This document shows positions 8,429 to 16,387 of a stretch of 64,000 nucleotides of DNA, one piece after another. Made by a program: the position numbers and the translations under genes. Under the pieces are notes generated by a model. It searched no databases. It was not told the origin of the DNA and worked only from the letters and a program-made list of their open reading frames with translations. Where the stretch lies: the NCBI GenBank assembly GCA_004193595.1, contig RPGQ01000021.1, positions 1 through 64,000 of the forward strand, given 5' to 3'. How positions within the stretch are numbered: the stretch's first letter is position 1; every line of letters begins with the position of its first letter. The stretch is from Desulfobacteraceae bacterium Eth-SRB2. Its GTDB lineage: Bacteria; Desulfobacterota; Desulfobacteria; Desulfobacterales; UBA11574.

Positions 8429-10372
8429 ATGAGACTTTTTTCAAGATTGGCCATTTCAGCTGCAATATTGATGGCTGTAACAACGGTTGGGATAGGTTTC
8501 TGCCATGCTCAGCTAACCCCTGGCCAAATAGCCCCTATCTTCTCCTTGAAAGACTTTAAGGGCAAAGTCTATGATTTATCCCAAATGAAAGATCATCCTA
8601 TGATCATACTCTATTTTTTTGACGTGGAATCAAGGCCGAGTCAGCAAGGATTGTTAAACCTGGATCAAATGGCTAAGCAATATAAAGATGCTGATTTTAT
8701 CGCATGGGGTATTACTCGTTCATCCAAGGAAAAAGTGGAAAACTTTGTGGACATGACCAACCCGTCTTTTCCAATCCTTATAGACAAAAATCAGGTAAGC
8801 GAACTTTATCAGGCCCGGTTGATCCTTCCAACCGTATGCATTATTGGCCCTGAGATTAAAGTCCTCGACTATTTCCAGGGAGGGGGAAAGACCACAGAAG
8901 TCATGCTATTGAGACTGGCTGAAAGGGAATTACAGCGAAATCAAATAATATTAGCAAAAGCCATCAGCCAAAATATTGAAAATAACAATCCCCAAAACCT
9001 GAAAGCCAAAACAATCAAAGGATATGCAGCGTTGCGAGAAGGAAACCTGAGCGAAGCTGAAAAAACCTTCAGTGATCTATCTAAAATAAAGGGGGAAGGA
9101 GAAGTATTAGGGAAGGAAGGACTGACTGCTGTTTATGCAAAAAAAGGACAAACCGAAAAAACCCTTGCATTAGCTAAAGAGGTAGAACAAAAGGCCCCTG
9201 ACAGAGCTTACGTCCATGTACTCAAAGGAGATATTCTTTATGGTCAAGGCAAGAAAAAAGAGGCCGAGACAGAATACCGAAAGGCGGTTCAAAAAAAGTC
9301 GGCCGAGCTGTACCAAAAATCTGTAGCGTATAATCAATACGGTCGGTTTCATGCCAGCTCGGGAAAGTACCAAAGAGCGCGAGAGCTTTATGATCAAGCT
9401 ATTGATATAAATCCTTATTACATTGAAGCCACGTCAAATAAGGGGATTACGTACGAAAAACAGGGCAATTGGGACAAAGCTCTGGAGGCTTATCGCCAGG
9501 CCCTAATTCTTGACAAAAAAGATACCTTTGCCGCAGTATTGGCGAACAAGGCCCAGGAGATGCTTGCCCTCCAAAAAAACACTGCGCAAAAAAAACGAAT
9601 AGATAAATTGGTCATGGAATTGGCAGCCCGATACCGCAGTCAGAAAAAACTTTGGCATAGAACCGAAGACACCTGGACATCACGGCCAATGATTTTGTCA
9701 TTTATCGATTTTCAGGAAAGGGGCGGTTTGGCAGAAAGAGATGGTTTTTCTACGGTTATAACCACACGGCTTGCCAACCAGCTCAATGCCTCAGGTAGAT
9801 TACAGGTAGTCGAACGGGTCCTTATGGAACGGCTTTTGGAAGAATTGAATCTTGGCTCCTCGGATTTAGCAGATCCGGAAACAGCCTTGAAGCTTGGCAA
9901 AGTACTGGCGGCGAAAGTCATTGGCACAGGATCTCTTTATTATCTACCCAATGGAACTCTCCTTAGCCTAAGACTTATAGATACCGAAACCTCGTCAATC
10001 CCCAAGGTCGTCACCAAACAGTTGAGTTCAGGAGCATCTTTGAAAAAAGAACTGAACCTGCTTAATCGGGAGATCCTCAAGACGATCATACTAAAATACC
10101 CGTTGCAAGGATATGTGGTTCAGGCAACTGAAGATCAGGTTATGATTAATCTTGGTTCAAAACAGGGGGTGGTTTTGGGCACCAAATTTGAAGTCTTGGA
10201 AGAACAAAAGCCTATCAAGTATAAGGGAAAGCTGCTCCGCAGTTCGCCAAAATCCTTTGCACAGATTGAGATAGTACGAGTTGAGCCGGATCTATGTTAT
10301 GCCCGCATTCTCAAGCAGGAAAGCCCGATTAAAAGTGATGACAAGGTAAGGGAAAAGATTAAAGACATATAA
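8429..10372 (+). CDS. Periplasmic redoxin-like/TPR/CsgG-domain fusion protein
   Basis: 647 aa. Residues 1-27 are a signal peptide ending CHA. About 30-165 is a thioredoxin/AhpC-like domain (PGQIAPIFSLKDFKGK, LPTVCIIGP with the cis-Pro), but where the CxxC should be it reads FFDVESRPSQQG, so it has no redox Cys. About 170-375 are TPR repeats (YQRARELYDQAIDINPYYIEA, WDKALEAYRQALILD). About 405-530 is a CsgG-like domain (VVERVLMERLLEELNLGSSDL, KVIGTGSLYYL), and 560-647 a beta-rich tail like that of FlgT-type proteins (GSKQGVVLGTKFEVLE). GGAGG lies 7 bases before ATG 8429. It is followed at 19 bases by a small CsgG-like lipoprotein. A full-length paralogue is at 21954-23927 on the other strand. 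Likely an outer-membrane-linked assembly factor; not an oxidoreductase. Confidence 0.82.
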   Translation: MRLFSRLAISAAILMAVTTVGIGFCHAQLTPGQIAPIFSLKDFKGKVYDLSQMKDHPMIILYFFDVESRPSQQGLLNLDQMAKQYKDADFIAWGITRSSKEKVENFVDMTNPSFPILIDKNQVSELYQARLILPTVCIIGPEIKVLDYFQGGGKTTEVMLLRLAERELQRNQIILAKAISQNIENNNPQNLKAKTIKGYAALREGNLSEAEKTFSDLSKIKGEGEVLGKEGLTAVYAKKGQTEKTLALAKEVEQKAPDRAYVHVLKGDILYGQGKKKEAETEYRKAVQKKSAELYQKSVAYNQYGRFHASSGKYQRARELYDQAIDINPYYIEATSNKGITYEKQGNWDKALEAYRQALILDKKDTFAAVLANKAQEMLALQKNTAQKKRIDKLVMELAARYRSQKKLWHRTEDTWTSRPMILSFIDFQERGGLAERDGFSTVITTRLANQLNASGRLQVVERVLMERLLEELNLGSSDLADPETALKLGKVLAAKVIGTGSLYYLPNGTLLSLRLIDTETSSIPKVVTKQLSSGASLKKELNLLNREILKTIILKYPLQGYVVQATEDQVMINLGSKQGVVLGTKFEVLEEQKPIKYKGKLLRSSPKSFAQIEIVRVEPDLCYARILKQESPIKSDDKVREKIKDI

Positions 10373-10391
10373 ATCATGGGAGGAAACAATT

Positions 10392-10883
10392 TTGTTCTGT
10401 AAAAGTCTTGTGTGCAGCTTCGTCATATCCATACTTTTTATTTCTGGCTGTGCAACCGAGCCAGACCTGAGTAAAAAGGGTGCCACCATAGCCATTTGGG
10501 ATTTAGAGGACCTGAGTCCTTCAGACTTTGTCCGACCTGACTTAGGAGAACTTCTCTCAGCCAAGGTGATTGAAACCTTCAAGGAAACAGATCTCTATTC
10601 AGTTGTTGAAAGGGAACGGTTACTCCTTGTTCTCGAAGAGCTAAATCTGGGAACAACATCACTGGTTGATGAAACCACCCGATTAAGGATAGGCAAGCTG
10701 GTGGGAGCTCGACTGATGGTATTTGGGGGTTATCAGGTCATTGAAGATCAAATGCGCCTCGATCTACGGTTGGTGGAAGTGGAAACCGGCAGAATTAGAA
10801 AAGCTGCTCAAAAAACCGTTTCATCTGCCGACCTGGCCGGATGGCTGAACGCAGCAAAAGAGACGGCAGCACAACTGTTTTAG
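10392..10883 (+). CDS. CsgG-like lipoprotein
   Basis: 163-aa lipoprotein: signal sequence with lipobox LFISGC at about 15-20, then a CsgG/FlgO-type domain (ATIAIWDLEDL, VVERERLLLVLEELNLGTTSL, RIGKLVGARLMVFGGYQ). The start is TTG 10392, placed 7 bases after GGGAGGA; no ATG is available before the signal peptide. CsgG forms the curli secretion pore, but many relatives such as FlgO or LpoB-type proteins are periplasmic lipoproteins without a pore; the transmembrane hairpins of CsgG are not evident here. It follows the redoxin/TPR/CsgG gene by 19 bases, so they are likely co-transcribed. It is convergent with the barrel gene, whose stop lies 8 bases away. Confidence 0.82.
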   Translation: MFCKSLVCSFVISILFISGCATEPDLSKKGATIAIWDLEDLSPSDFVRPDLGELLSAKVIETFKETDLYSVVERERLLLVLEELNLGTTSLVDETTRLRIGKLVGARLMVFGGYQVIEDQMRLDLRLVEVETGRIRKAAQKTVSSADLAGWLNAAKETAAQLF

Positions 10884-10891
10884 TCAGGCTT

Positions 10892-12019
10892 TTAGAAATT
10901 ACTTTTCAACTTAACACCTATGGAAAAACCTTTGTAAGTTCGGTCATCATCATGATACCAGTTCTTATCATCATCCAAAATACGACCTGCTAAATTTAAC
11001 TCGCCTTCAAGGCGCGGACTAAAGATTCTGGCTATCCCGAATGCGAGAGAAATCATCTGCCTTTTGCCGATAAACAAAGCAGAATCAGAAGAATAATCGT
11101 TCTCGTTAACCCGGAGAAACTGAATTATAGACTTTAACGTTGTCTTCTTATTTAAGTAATAATTACAGGAAAGGTGGGTGGACCATTCATCACCGTAACT
11201 GTTTCTATCTTCCGTGCGAAGGTCCTGAGCCAAGGCTCCTTCCTGAAATTTACTCTTGCCCCTGAATATGCCTTTAACGTTAAAGGACGCATCCCATTTT
11301 GTTCGATAGTGGTTAAATCCAAGGCCTATGAGCAGAAACTCGCTTTCCTGGTAAAAGTCCGCGTTACGCACCTCGTCTTTGTCAAAATAGGCGTACTCAC
11401 CCAAAAGCCTGACTTGCCAGTCCGGTGAAAAAGAATAAGCAATCTCTCCGGTGAAATTAAAAAGATCACCCGGATTATAATCCCTTGTCTCTTTGCTGAA
11501 ATCATATTCGCCTCGCCACAAGTATCCCAAACCCACGCCGGCCGCCCAATTTTCCCATTCTTTAGCCAGGGTAAGGGTCGGGTTAATGTTATAACCTTCT
11601 CCAAGACTGGTTATTGAAACCAGATCAGGGTCCATAAAAAGCATCAGATCATCATTATCCAAATCCGTTCGGCCTGTGGGGAGGTTAAAATCGACCCCAA
11701 GGATTATATCGGCAGGGAATTTATCCAATATTTCGTAAGAAAAGTTAACTTTTGTATCGACAACACAAGACAAGGAATGATCTTTTATCCCTGTTAGGTT
11801 AGAGTTTGTGTGTGTAAATGCCGTTATCATCAGAAAGGAGAAATCCTTATATTCCGTCTCGATTTGTACAGGGACGTATATTTGGTAACCCCGGTCGTCT
11901 TTGTCACTTTCCCACCAGTCAAAGTTGGAACCGGTTTGGATCTGAATATCGACTGCGCAACTAATGCCACTACTAAAGAAAATAGAGACCATAGATATGG
12001 CTATTATGAGTCTTTTCAT
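10892..12019 (-). CDS. Outer-membrane beta-barrel protein
   Basis: About 375 aa after choosing ATG 12019 (MKRLIIAISMVSIFF), which has GGAAGGA at good spacing and begins a clean signal peptide; an earlier in-frame ATG at 12121 would run into the upstream gene and is not needed. The mature protein is a series of alternating strands with aromatic girdles (GVGLGYLWRGEYDF, WQVRLLGEYAYF, ATPTLTLAKEW-like) and ends in a hydrophobic residue (VKLKSNF), with the C-terminal Phe expected for BAM substrates. I recognise no specific family beyond a transporter/MetA-pathway-like barrel. It lies 73 bases downstream of the CsgG/TSP3 gene and is likely co-transcribed with it, which suggests a shared role in the outer membrane. 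Confidence 0.75.
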   Translation of the reverse strand: MKRLIIAISMVSIFFSSGISCAVDIQIQTGSNFDWWESDKDDRGYQIYVPVQIETEYKDFSFLMITAFTHTNSNLTGIKDHSLSCVVDTKVNFSYEILDKFPADIILGVDFNLPTGRTDLDNDDLMLFMDPDLVSITSLGEGYNINPTLTLAKEWENWAAGVGLGYLWRGEYDFSKETRDYNPGDLFNFTGEIAYSFSPDWQVRLLGEYAYFDKDEVRNADFYQESEFLLIGLGFNHYRTKWDASFNVKGIFRGKSKFQEGALAQDLRTEDRNSYGDEWSTHLSCNYYLNKKTTLKSIIQFLRVNENDYSSDSALFIGKRQMISLAFGIARIFSPRLEGELNLAGRILDDDKNWYHDDDRTYKGFSIGVKLKSNF

Positions 12020-12092
12020 AACTTCTATCCTTCCCAAGTTTACGGTGTGATTTTTTTCAGAAACCTCTTTCCTCGAAATCCTATTCAATATT

Positions 12093-13703
12093 TTATTCAC
12101 AAAATTCGTTATTGCACCCACACTCCGGATCCGGTGAGGTCAAATTAGGATCGGTAGGGCATCCGTCGTTGCAGTCCGGTGTTCCATCACCGTCACTGTC
12201 GATATCCGGCACGCCGCAGCCGCATATCCCGGAAGCAGTCTTGTTCCGATCATTCGGGCATCCGTCTATGCAGTCCGGTGTCCCATCACCGTCACTGTCG
12301 GTATCATCACACACGCCGCAGCCGCATATCCCGGGGGCCGTCTTGTTCGGATCATTCGGGCATCCGTCGTTGCAGTCCGGTGTTCCATCACCATCACTGT
12401 CAGTATCCGGCACGCCGCAGCCGCATATCCCGGGGGCCGTCTTGTTCGGATCATCGGGACATCCGTCGTTGCAGTCCAGATCGCCATCACCGTCACTGTC
12501 GGTATCCGGCACGCCGCAGCCGCATATCCCGGGGGCCGTCTTGTTCGGATCATCGGGACATCCGTCTTTACAGTCCAGATCGCCATCACCGTCACTGTCG
12601 GTATCCGGCACGCCGCAGCCGCATATCCCGGGGGCCGTCTTGTTCGGATCATCGGGACATCCGTCGTTGCACTCCGGCGTTCCATCACCGTCACTGTCAG
12701 TATCCGGCACGCCGCAACCGCATATCCCGGGGGCCGTCTTGTTCGGATCATCGGGACATCCGTCGAGGTGGTTCGGCGTTCCATCATTGTCCTTATCATA
12801 CAAGCTTTGTCTTTTCATTACGTCTTTGGGAGTTCTTGCCCTTTTGATAGGCTCTTCAGGAGTAAGTTGATCTGTTAATGAGGTCCTATTTCTCAGGGAT
12901 CTTAAGAATGAACGCTTTTTCTTTTTTGGTATTAAACCCAGTTCCTCTATCTCCTGCAAGGCATCTCTTGCCAGCCCAAGGCCCGGATCTTCTTTTAATG
13001 CCTTTTCATAAAAAATGACTGCTTTTCTATAATTTCCCTTATCACTATTGTAAATCCCTTTGAAAAAGTTGAGGAGGGCCTCGATACTGATTGAAAGCGG
13101 TTTTTTCAATAATTCTTTTTCCTCAACTGAAAGTTCGATTTTTAACAGTTTGATAATTTCAAAGAGAAGATCTTTTTCCATTTGAAACAATTCTTCAAGA
13201 AGCTTACCTTCAGCTCTGGACTGACCGGCTATTTCTTTGGTAGACACCTTCATGAGATCGGATTTTAGCAGAAATTCATTGATCTTACCCTTGAAAATAT
13301 CCCCTCCAACCAGGTACTCAGCTCTCAGTAATCTTCCCACTCGGGGGACAGTTCCAGATTCAACCAGTCCAAGTTTCCCTAAGCCTAATTCTTTTATCAG
13401 GGCCTGGATCCTCGCCCTTTCTACGACTTTAAACTTTTTTACATTGGAAATGTCGGTCATTAGCATCAGGGTGAGGCCCTTCTGAAGAAGATCTAGTTTC
13501 GACCATCCTGTCTTATTGTTGAAATAAAGGACCGCCACGGTATTAGGCGTGCTGATAGTCTTGAGGGTCTGTTCCTGCTCTATGGCCTGTTTTGCCCACA
13601 ATTTTAAGCTCTCAGTCACTACCTGGCCGGCCCATGACGAAGATGTTAGTCCAACCCAAATCAACACAAAAATTAAAATCTTAATGAACAATTTTTCTTT
13701 CAT
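12093..13703 (-). CDS. CsgG-domain protein with seven TSP3-like calcium repeats
   Basis: About 536 aa. ATG 13703 (MKEKLFIKILIFVLIWVG) follows GGGGG and begins a signal peptide ending SSWA; an in-frame extension to GTG 13922 is the tail of a dead transposase. Residues about 55-200 are CsgG-like (TVAVLYFNNKTGW, VVERARIQALIKELGLGKLGL, EYLVGGDIF), followed by a short TPR-like pair (YRKAVIFYEKALKEDPGLGLA), a basic linker and about 230 residues of tandem repeats. Each 33-residue repeat has DSDGDGTPDCNDGCPDDP (a thrombospondin type 3 calcium loop) plus KTAPGICGCGVPDT, with paired Cys. Such repeats bind calcium and stiffen on it. Likely surface or periplasmic. The barrel gene 73 bases downstream may form its partner. 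Confidence 0.83.
   Translation of the reverse strand: MKEKLFIKILIFVLIWVGLTSSSWAGQVVTESLKLWAKQAIEQEQTLKTISTPNTVAVLYFNNKTGWSKLDLLQKGLTLMLMTDISNVKKFKVVERARIQALIKELGLGKLGLVESGTVPRVGRLLRAEYLVGGDIFKGKINEFLLKSDLMKVSTKEIAGQSRAEGKLLEELFQMEKDLLFEIIKLLKIELSVEEKELLKKPLSISIEALLNFFKGIYNSDKGNYRKAVIFYEKALKEDPGLGLARDALQEIEELGLIPKKKKRSFLRSLRNRTSLTDQLTPEEPIKRARTPKDVMKRQSLYDKDNDGTPNHLDGCPDDPNKTAPGICGCGVPDTDSDGDGTPECNDGCPDDPNKTAPGICGCGVPDTDSDGDGDLDCKDGCPDDPNKTAPGICGCGVPDTDSDGDGDLDCNDGCPDDPNKTAPGICGCGVPDTDSDGDGTPDCNDGCPNDPNKTAPGICGCGVCDDTDSDGDGTPDCIDGCPNDRNKTASGICGCGVPDIDSDGDGTPDCNDGCPTDPNLTSPDPECGCNNEFCE
12130..12810 (-). repeat. Seven tandem 99-bp coding repeats
   Basis: In-frame 99-bp units (one is 102 bp, with an extra Asp codon in GVCDDTDSDGDG) encoding the Ca-binding Cys repeats. 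Adjacent units are nearly identical in DNA, including at third positions, so the array has expanded or been homogenised recently and copy number is likely variable between strains. Confidence 0.85.
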
Positions 13704-13739
13704 CGTAAAACCCCCATTGTTGAAGGCCAAAGTTTTTTT

Positions 13740-14223
13740 AGGGCTGAGGAATTTCTGGCTGTAAATAAACTCATCTATATTATATCCTTGTAAATTAAGC
13801 TGGTATTTGCGTTCAAGAGACTCACCAGCAGCATTTAAAACCCTCTCAACGAAATCGGAATTGCCAAGCACACGCTCATCACTTTTTAAGTGGAGGTTTG
13901 ACCGCCTAAGGGACTTGATCACAAACCAGTCGCTGCTGCTGAGGATGAGTCCACCTCCGGTGTTTTCGGGGCGCTTGGCCTACTGGATACTTTCGCATAA
14001 CAGTGGAAAGCGGACAAACACCCGTGCGCAGTAAAAGGTAAAAGTGGTTGGGGATCAGAGCCTATGCAAAACATTTTGTGCCGGTTTCTGAGAGCACCTT
14101 TCCCCGCCGATATAGGAAATTAATCCTGTCGGTGTCATCTTTAAATATTTTTCTTCGCTCAATGCCTCTTACAATAATATGATGAAGGGCACCGGGAGTA
14201 TCGATAGGGACTTTACGTAGCAT
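13740..14223 (-). pseudogene. REP-associated (Y1/RAYT) transposase remnant
   Basis: Reading on the minus strand from ATG 14223: MLRKVPIDTPGALHHIIVRG, then the stretch ending CFA-stop-ALIPNHFYLLLRTG, where TAG replaces the usual Trp codon and the catalytic HxH of the HUH nuclease is NHFY, so it is dead. An internal deletion follows, then GGGLILSSSDWFVIKSLRRS and DERVLGNSDFVERVL, the family C-terminal region. The C-terminal frame has lost its stop and runs into the upstream region of the CsgG/TSP3 gene. Y1 transposases of this type mobilise REP palindromes. Confidence 0.8.
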
Positions 14224-14269
14224 GTCAGGGCCATATCATAAATCAGATAAAATAGAAACTTATAATTTA

Positions 14270-14435
14270 AGGGGCACCGGAAATGGAATGATGGGTGAGG
14301 TTGTCCTGAACCAAGTTGAAGGAAAGGAGTTTTTTGACAATTTAAATAGTTTGTTTCCGCTCTCACTTGCAATATCCCAGCATTCCAACATTCCATTCGC
14401 CCATACCGGTAGCATGAACAAATTGCCATTAAAAG
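14270..14435. repeat. Dispersed repeat family C, copy 1
   Basis: GGAATGATGGGT ... CAGCATTCCAACATTCCAT with a middle part TTTTTTGACAATTTAAATAGTTT; the same plan recurs at 24090-24235 and, more diverged, inside family B. The ends are GGAATGATGG-type units and their complement CATTCCAGCATTCC, so the element folds back on itself. Confidence 0.65.
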
Positions 14436-14600
14436 ACTATTGATTTCAGGAATTGGATAACTTCCGAAATGTTAATTTAGTCGGCCTGCGAATCATGCTT
14501 GCCGGAGTCCCTGGATTAAAAAACATGGTAAAATGAAAACTTGATTTTTAGTATATATTCTTGTATGTTAGTATGCAATGGTAAATATTGGCAATAATTT

Positions 14601-14650
14601 CAGGCATATTAACGCGCTTAAGGTTATTGGTTCAAATCCGATCATGCCTG
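14601..14650 (+). other. Possible tRNA-like minihelix
   Basis: CAGGCAT (14601-14607) pairs with ATGCCTG (14644-14650) as a 7-bp acceptor-like stem; inside, ATTGG-TTCAAAT-CCGAT is a perfect T-arm with the canonical 7-base loop. D and anticodon arms are missing. No CCA end is encoded. The copy at about 7173-7221 has a weaker stem. It may be the relic of a tRNA 3' end. Confidence 0.35.
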
Positions 14651-14754
14651 CCGTCAAAATTCAAGGGGTTGCGGTTACCGCCGCGACCTTTAGTATTATT
14701 TGGGCCTCATTTATCTTTCATTTCTAAGCATTTTATTGTTTTCATCATGGGAAT

Positions 14755-14845
14755 ATGATTTGTAAACAGATAAAAATTGCGCTGGTATTTCTTGTTTCAT
14801 GTCTTTTGAAACGTTAATGACATTCATTAAAGATGGACAGCACTG
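14755..14845 (+). pseudogene. Remnant of the trypsin-like protease gene
   Basis: Carries the first 15 codons (MICKQIKIALVFLVS...) and then, after an internal deletion, the last 17 codons out of frame; a TAA stop comes 5 codons past the junction. It cannot make a protease. Confidence 0.85.
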
Positions 14846-14952
14846 ACAATCTGTATTAACTCAGCCCGGTCGCCGGACTGGATGAATGGCAAAGCTTCAA
14901 ATCCCAACGACATTTTTGTGCCCTTTCCGGGAAAGGTTAGGTGCTGTTTTTT

Positions 14953-16380
14953 ATGGTATTTTCAAGCATTTTTTTTCTTTTCGCTTTTCTTCCTGCGGCC
15001 ATCATTTGCTATTATGCACAGCGCCTGTTGTTCAACAACAGGCTGCGCAACGCCGTCCTTCTTGTATTCAGCTACCTGTTTTACCTTTATGGTGCGGCCG
15101 GTTTTCTCCTGATCCTCGTGCTTTCGACCCTTGCAGACTATTTGTTCGGTCTTCTCATCCACCACGACCGTTGCCGCAAGCAGTTATGGTTGAGTTTCTC
15201 GGTTCTCCTCAACATAGGGCTTTTGGTCTATTTTAAGTACGCAAATTTTTTTATCCGGGAACTGGGCGAAACCTTGCGACACTTGGGGTTCTCTCCGGCA
15301 GGATGGGAGAACGTCATCCTGCCCGTCGGAATCTCATTTTTTACGTTTCAGAAACTGAGTTACGTCATTGATGTCTACCGAGGAAAAAGCCGGGCACTTG
15401 TCAATGTTGTGGACTTTGCACTTTACGTGGCAATGTTTTCGCAGTTAATCGCAGGCCCGATCATCCGGTTTAGAGATATCAGAAGTCAGCTCAAAGATCG
15501 CAAAGAGTCTTGGGATTTATTCTATATGGGCACTATACGCTTCTGCTGGGGACTGTCAAAAAAAGTGATTATCGCGAATTCCTGCGGCAGAATTGCCGAC
15601 GTGGTCTTTGGCCTCGGCATACCGTCACTGGACACAAAAACCGCCTGGCTCGGTTGCTTTGCCTACGGCCTCCAGATTTATGTCGATTTCTCCGCATATT
15701 CCGACATGGCCCTGGGACTGGGGATGTTATTCGGATTTAAATTCCTGGAAAATTTCAACCTCCCCTATTCGGCGATTAGCATCTCGGATTTCTGGCGGCG
15801 CTGGCATATATCCTTGAGCCAATGGTTTAAAGACTATCTATATATCCCCCTGGGAGGCAATCGACAGAGCACTTTTAGAACCTATCTTAACCTGATGGCT
15901 GTTTTTATCTTATGCGGAATCTGGCATGGAGCGAACTGGACGTTTCTCCTTTGGGGCCTTTACCACGGGGTGTTCTTAATGATCGAACGAGCCACCCATC
16001 TCCGGGACATCTCTCCCCAAAGATATACATCCGTACGAAGAGCCGTCACCTTATTCATTGTGATGGTGGGATGGGTGTTGTTTCGTTCGGAGAATATTTT
16101 TCAGGCAAAAGATTTCCTGGCAGTGATGTTTACGCCGATCAACCTGCCGCTCTCATATGAACTCGGTCTGGCCTTGAACTATCGAAACGTTATTTTCATG
16201 CTCACAGCCGCAATTTCTTTCTTGCTGCCGGTCAGATTTTCAGGAACAGAGTTCTTAATGAGCCACAAGAGACCCCTGTTGGTGATTGCGGGTATAATTG
16301 TAATCCTGGTGCTGCTTCCATACAGTGCCGCTCTGATTGCCGGCGGCTCCAACACCCCTTTTATTTACTACCGGTTCTGA
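14953..16380 (+). CDS. MBOAT-family O-acyltransferase (AlgI/DltB-like)
   Basis: About 475 aa, polytopic inner-membrane protein with roughly ten to twelve helices. Members such as AlgI and PatA move acyl groups across the membrane to O-acetylate polysaccharides. Hallmarks: FNLPYSAISISDFWRRWHISLS and WFKDYLYIPLGGNR in the centre and the catalytic His in CGIWHGANWTFLLWG at about 320. I prefer ATG 14953 (MVFSSIFFLFAFLP), which matches the usual start of AlgI proteins, over GTG 14941. The next gene, an AlgJ/AlgX-like fusion, starts 7 bases downstream and is surely co-transcribed. The two probably modify an exported glycan or peptidoglycan. Confidence 0.92.
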   Translation: MVFSSIFFLFAFLPAAIICYYAQRLLFNNRLRNAVLLVFSYLFYLYGAAGFLLILVLSTLADYLFGLLIHHDRCRKQLWLSFSVLLNIGLLVYFKYANFFIRELGETLRHLGFSPAGWENVILPVGISFFTFQKLSYVIDVYRGKSRALVNVVDFALYVAMFSQLIAGPIIRFRDIRSQLKDRKESWDLFYMGTIRFCWGLSKKVIIANSCGRIADVVFGLGIPSLDTKTAWLGCFAYGLQIYVDFSAYSDMALGLGMLFGFKFLENFNLPYSAISISDFWRRWHISLSQWFKDYLYIPLGGNRQSTFRTYLNLMAVFILCGIWHGANWTFLLWGLYHGVFLMIERATHLRDISPQRYTSVRRAVTLFIVMVGWVLFRSENIFQAKDFLAVMFTPINLPLSYELGLALNYRNVIFMLTAAISFLLPVRFSGTEFLMSHKRPLLVIAGIIVILVLLPYSAALIAGGSNTPFIYYRF

Positions 16381-16387
16381 GAATAAC

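Larger units (their letters stand above)
14531..14862. repeat. Partial duplication of the 7.1-8.3 kb region
   Basis: 14531-14800 matches 7104-7372 with scattered substitutions; from about 14802 the sequence jumps to the end of the protease gene (8239-8296). The junction falls at a shared TCTTTT/CCTTTT. Thus about 870 bases of the protease gene were lost from this copy. Confidence 0.85.

Noticed and set aside
12130-12810. CRISPR array, because of regular 99-bp repeats
   Set aside because: Units are in-frame coding repeats with no spacers, and no cas genes are in the window.
12112-12870. Long open frames on the plus strand and in a second minus-strand frame across the TSP3 repeats
   Set aside because: They are shadows of the periodic 99-bp repeat; their products are low-complexity Ser/Pro/His or Arg/Thr repeats and lack start signals.
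13704-13922. N-terminal extension of the CsgG/TSP3 protein to GTG 13922
   Set aside because: The extension is the C-terminus of a dead Y1 transposase, and ATG 13703 has a good ribosome-binding site and begins a signal peptide.
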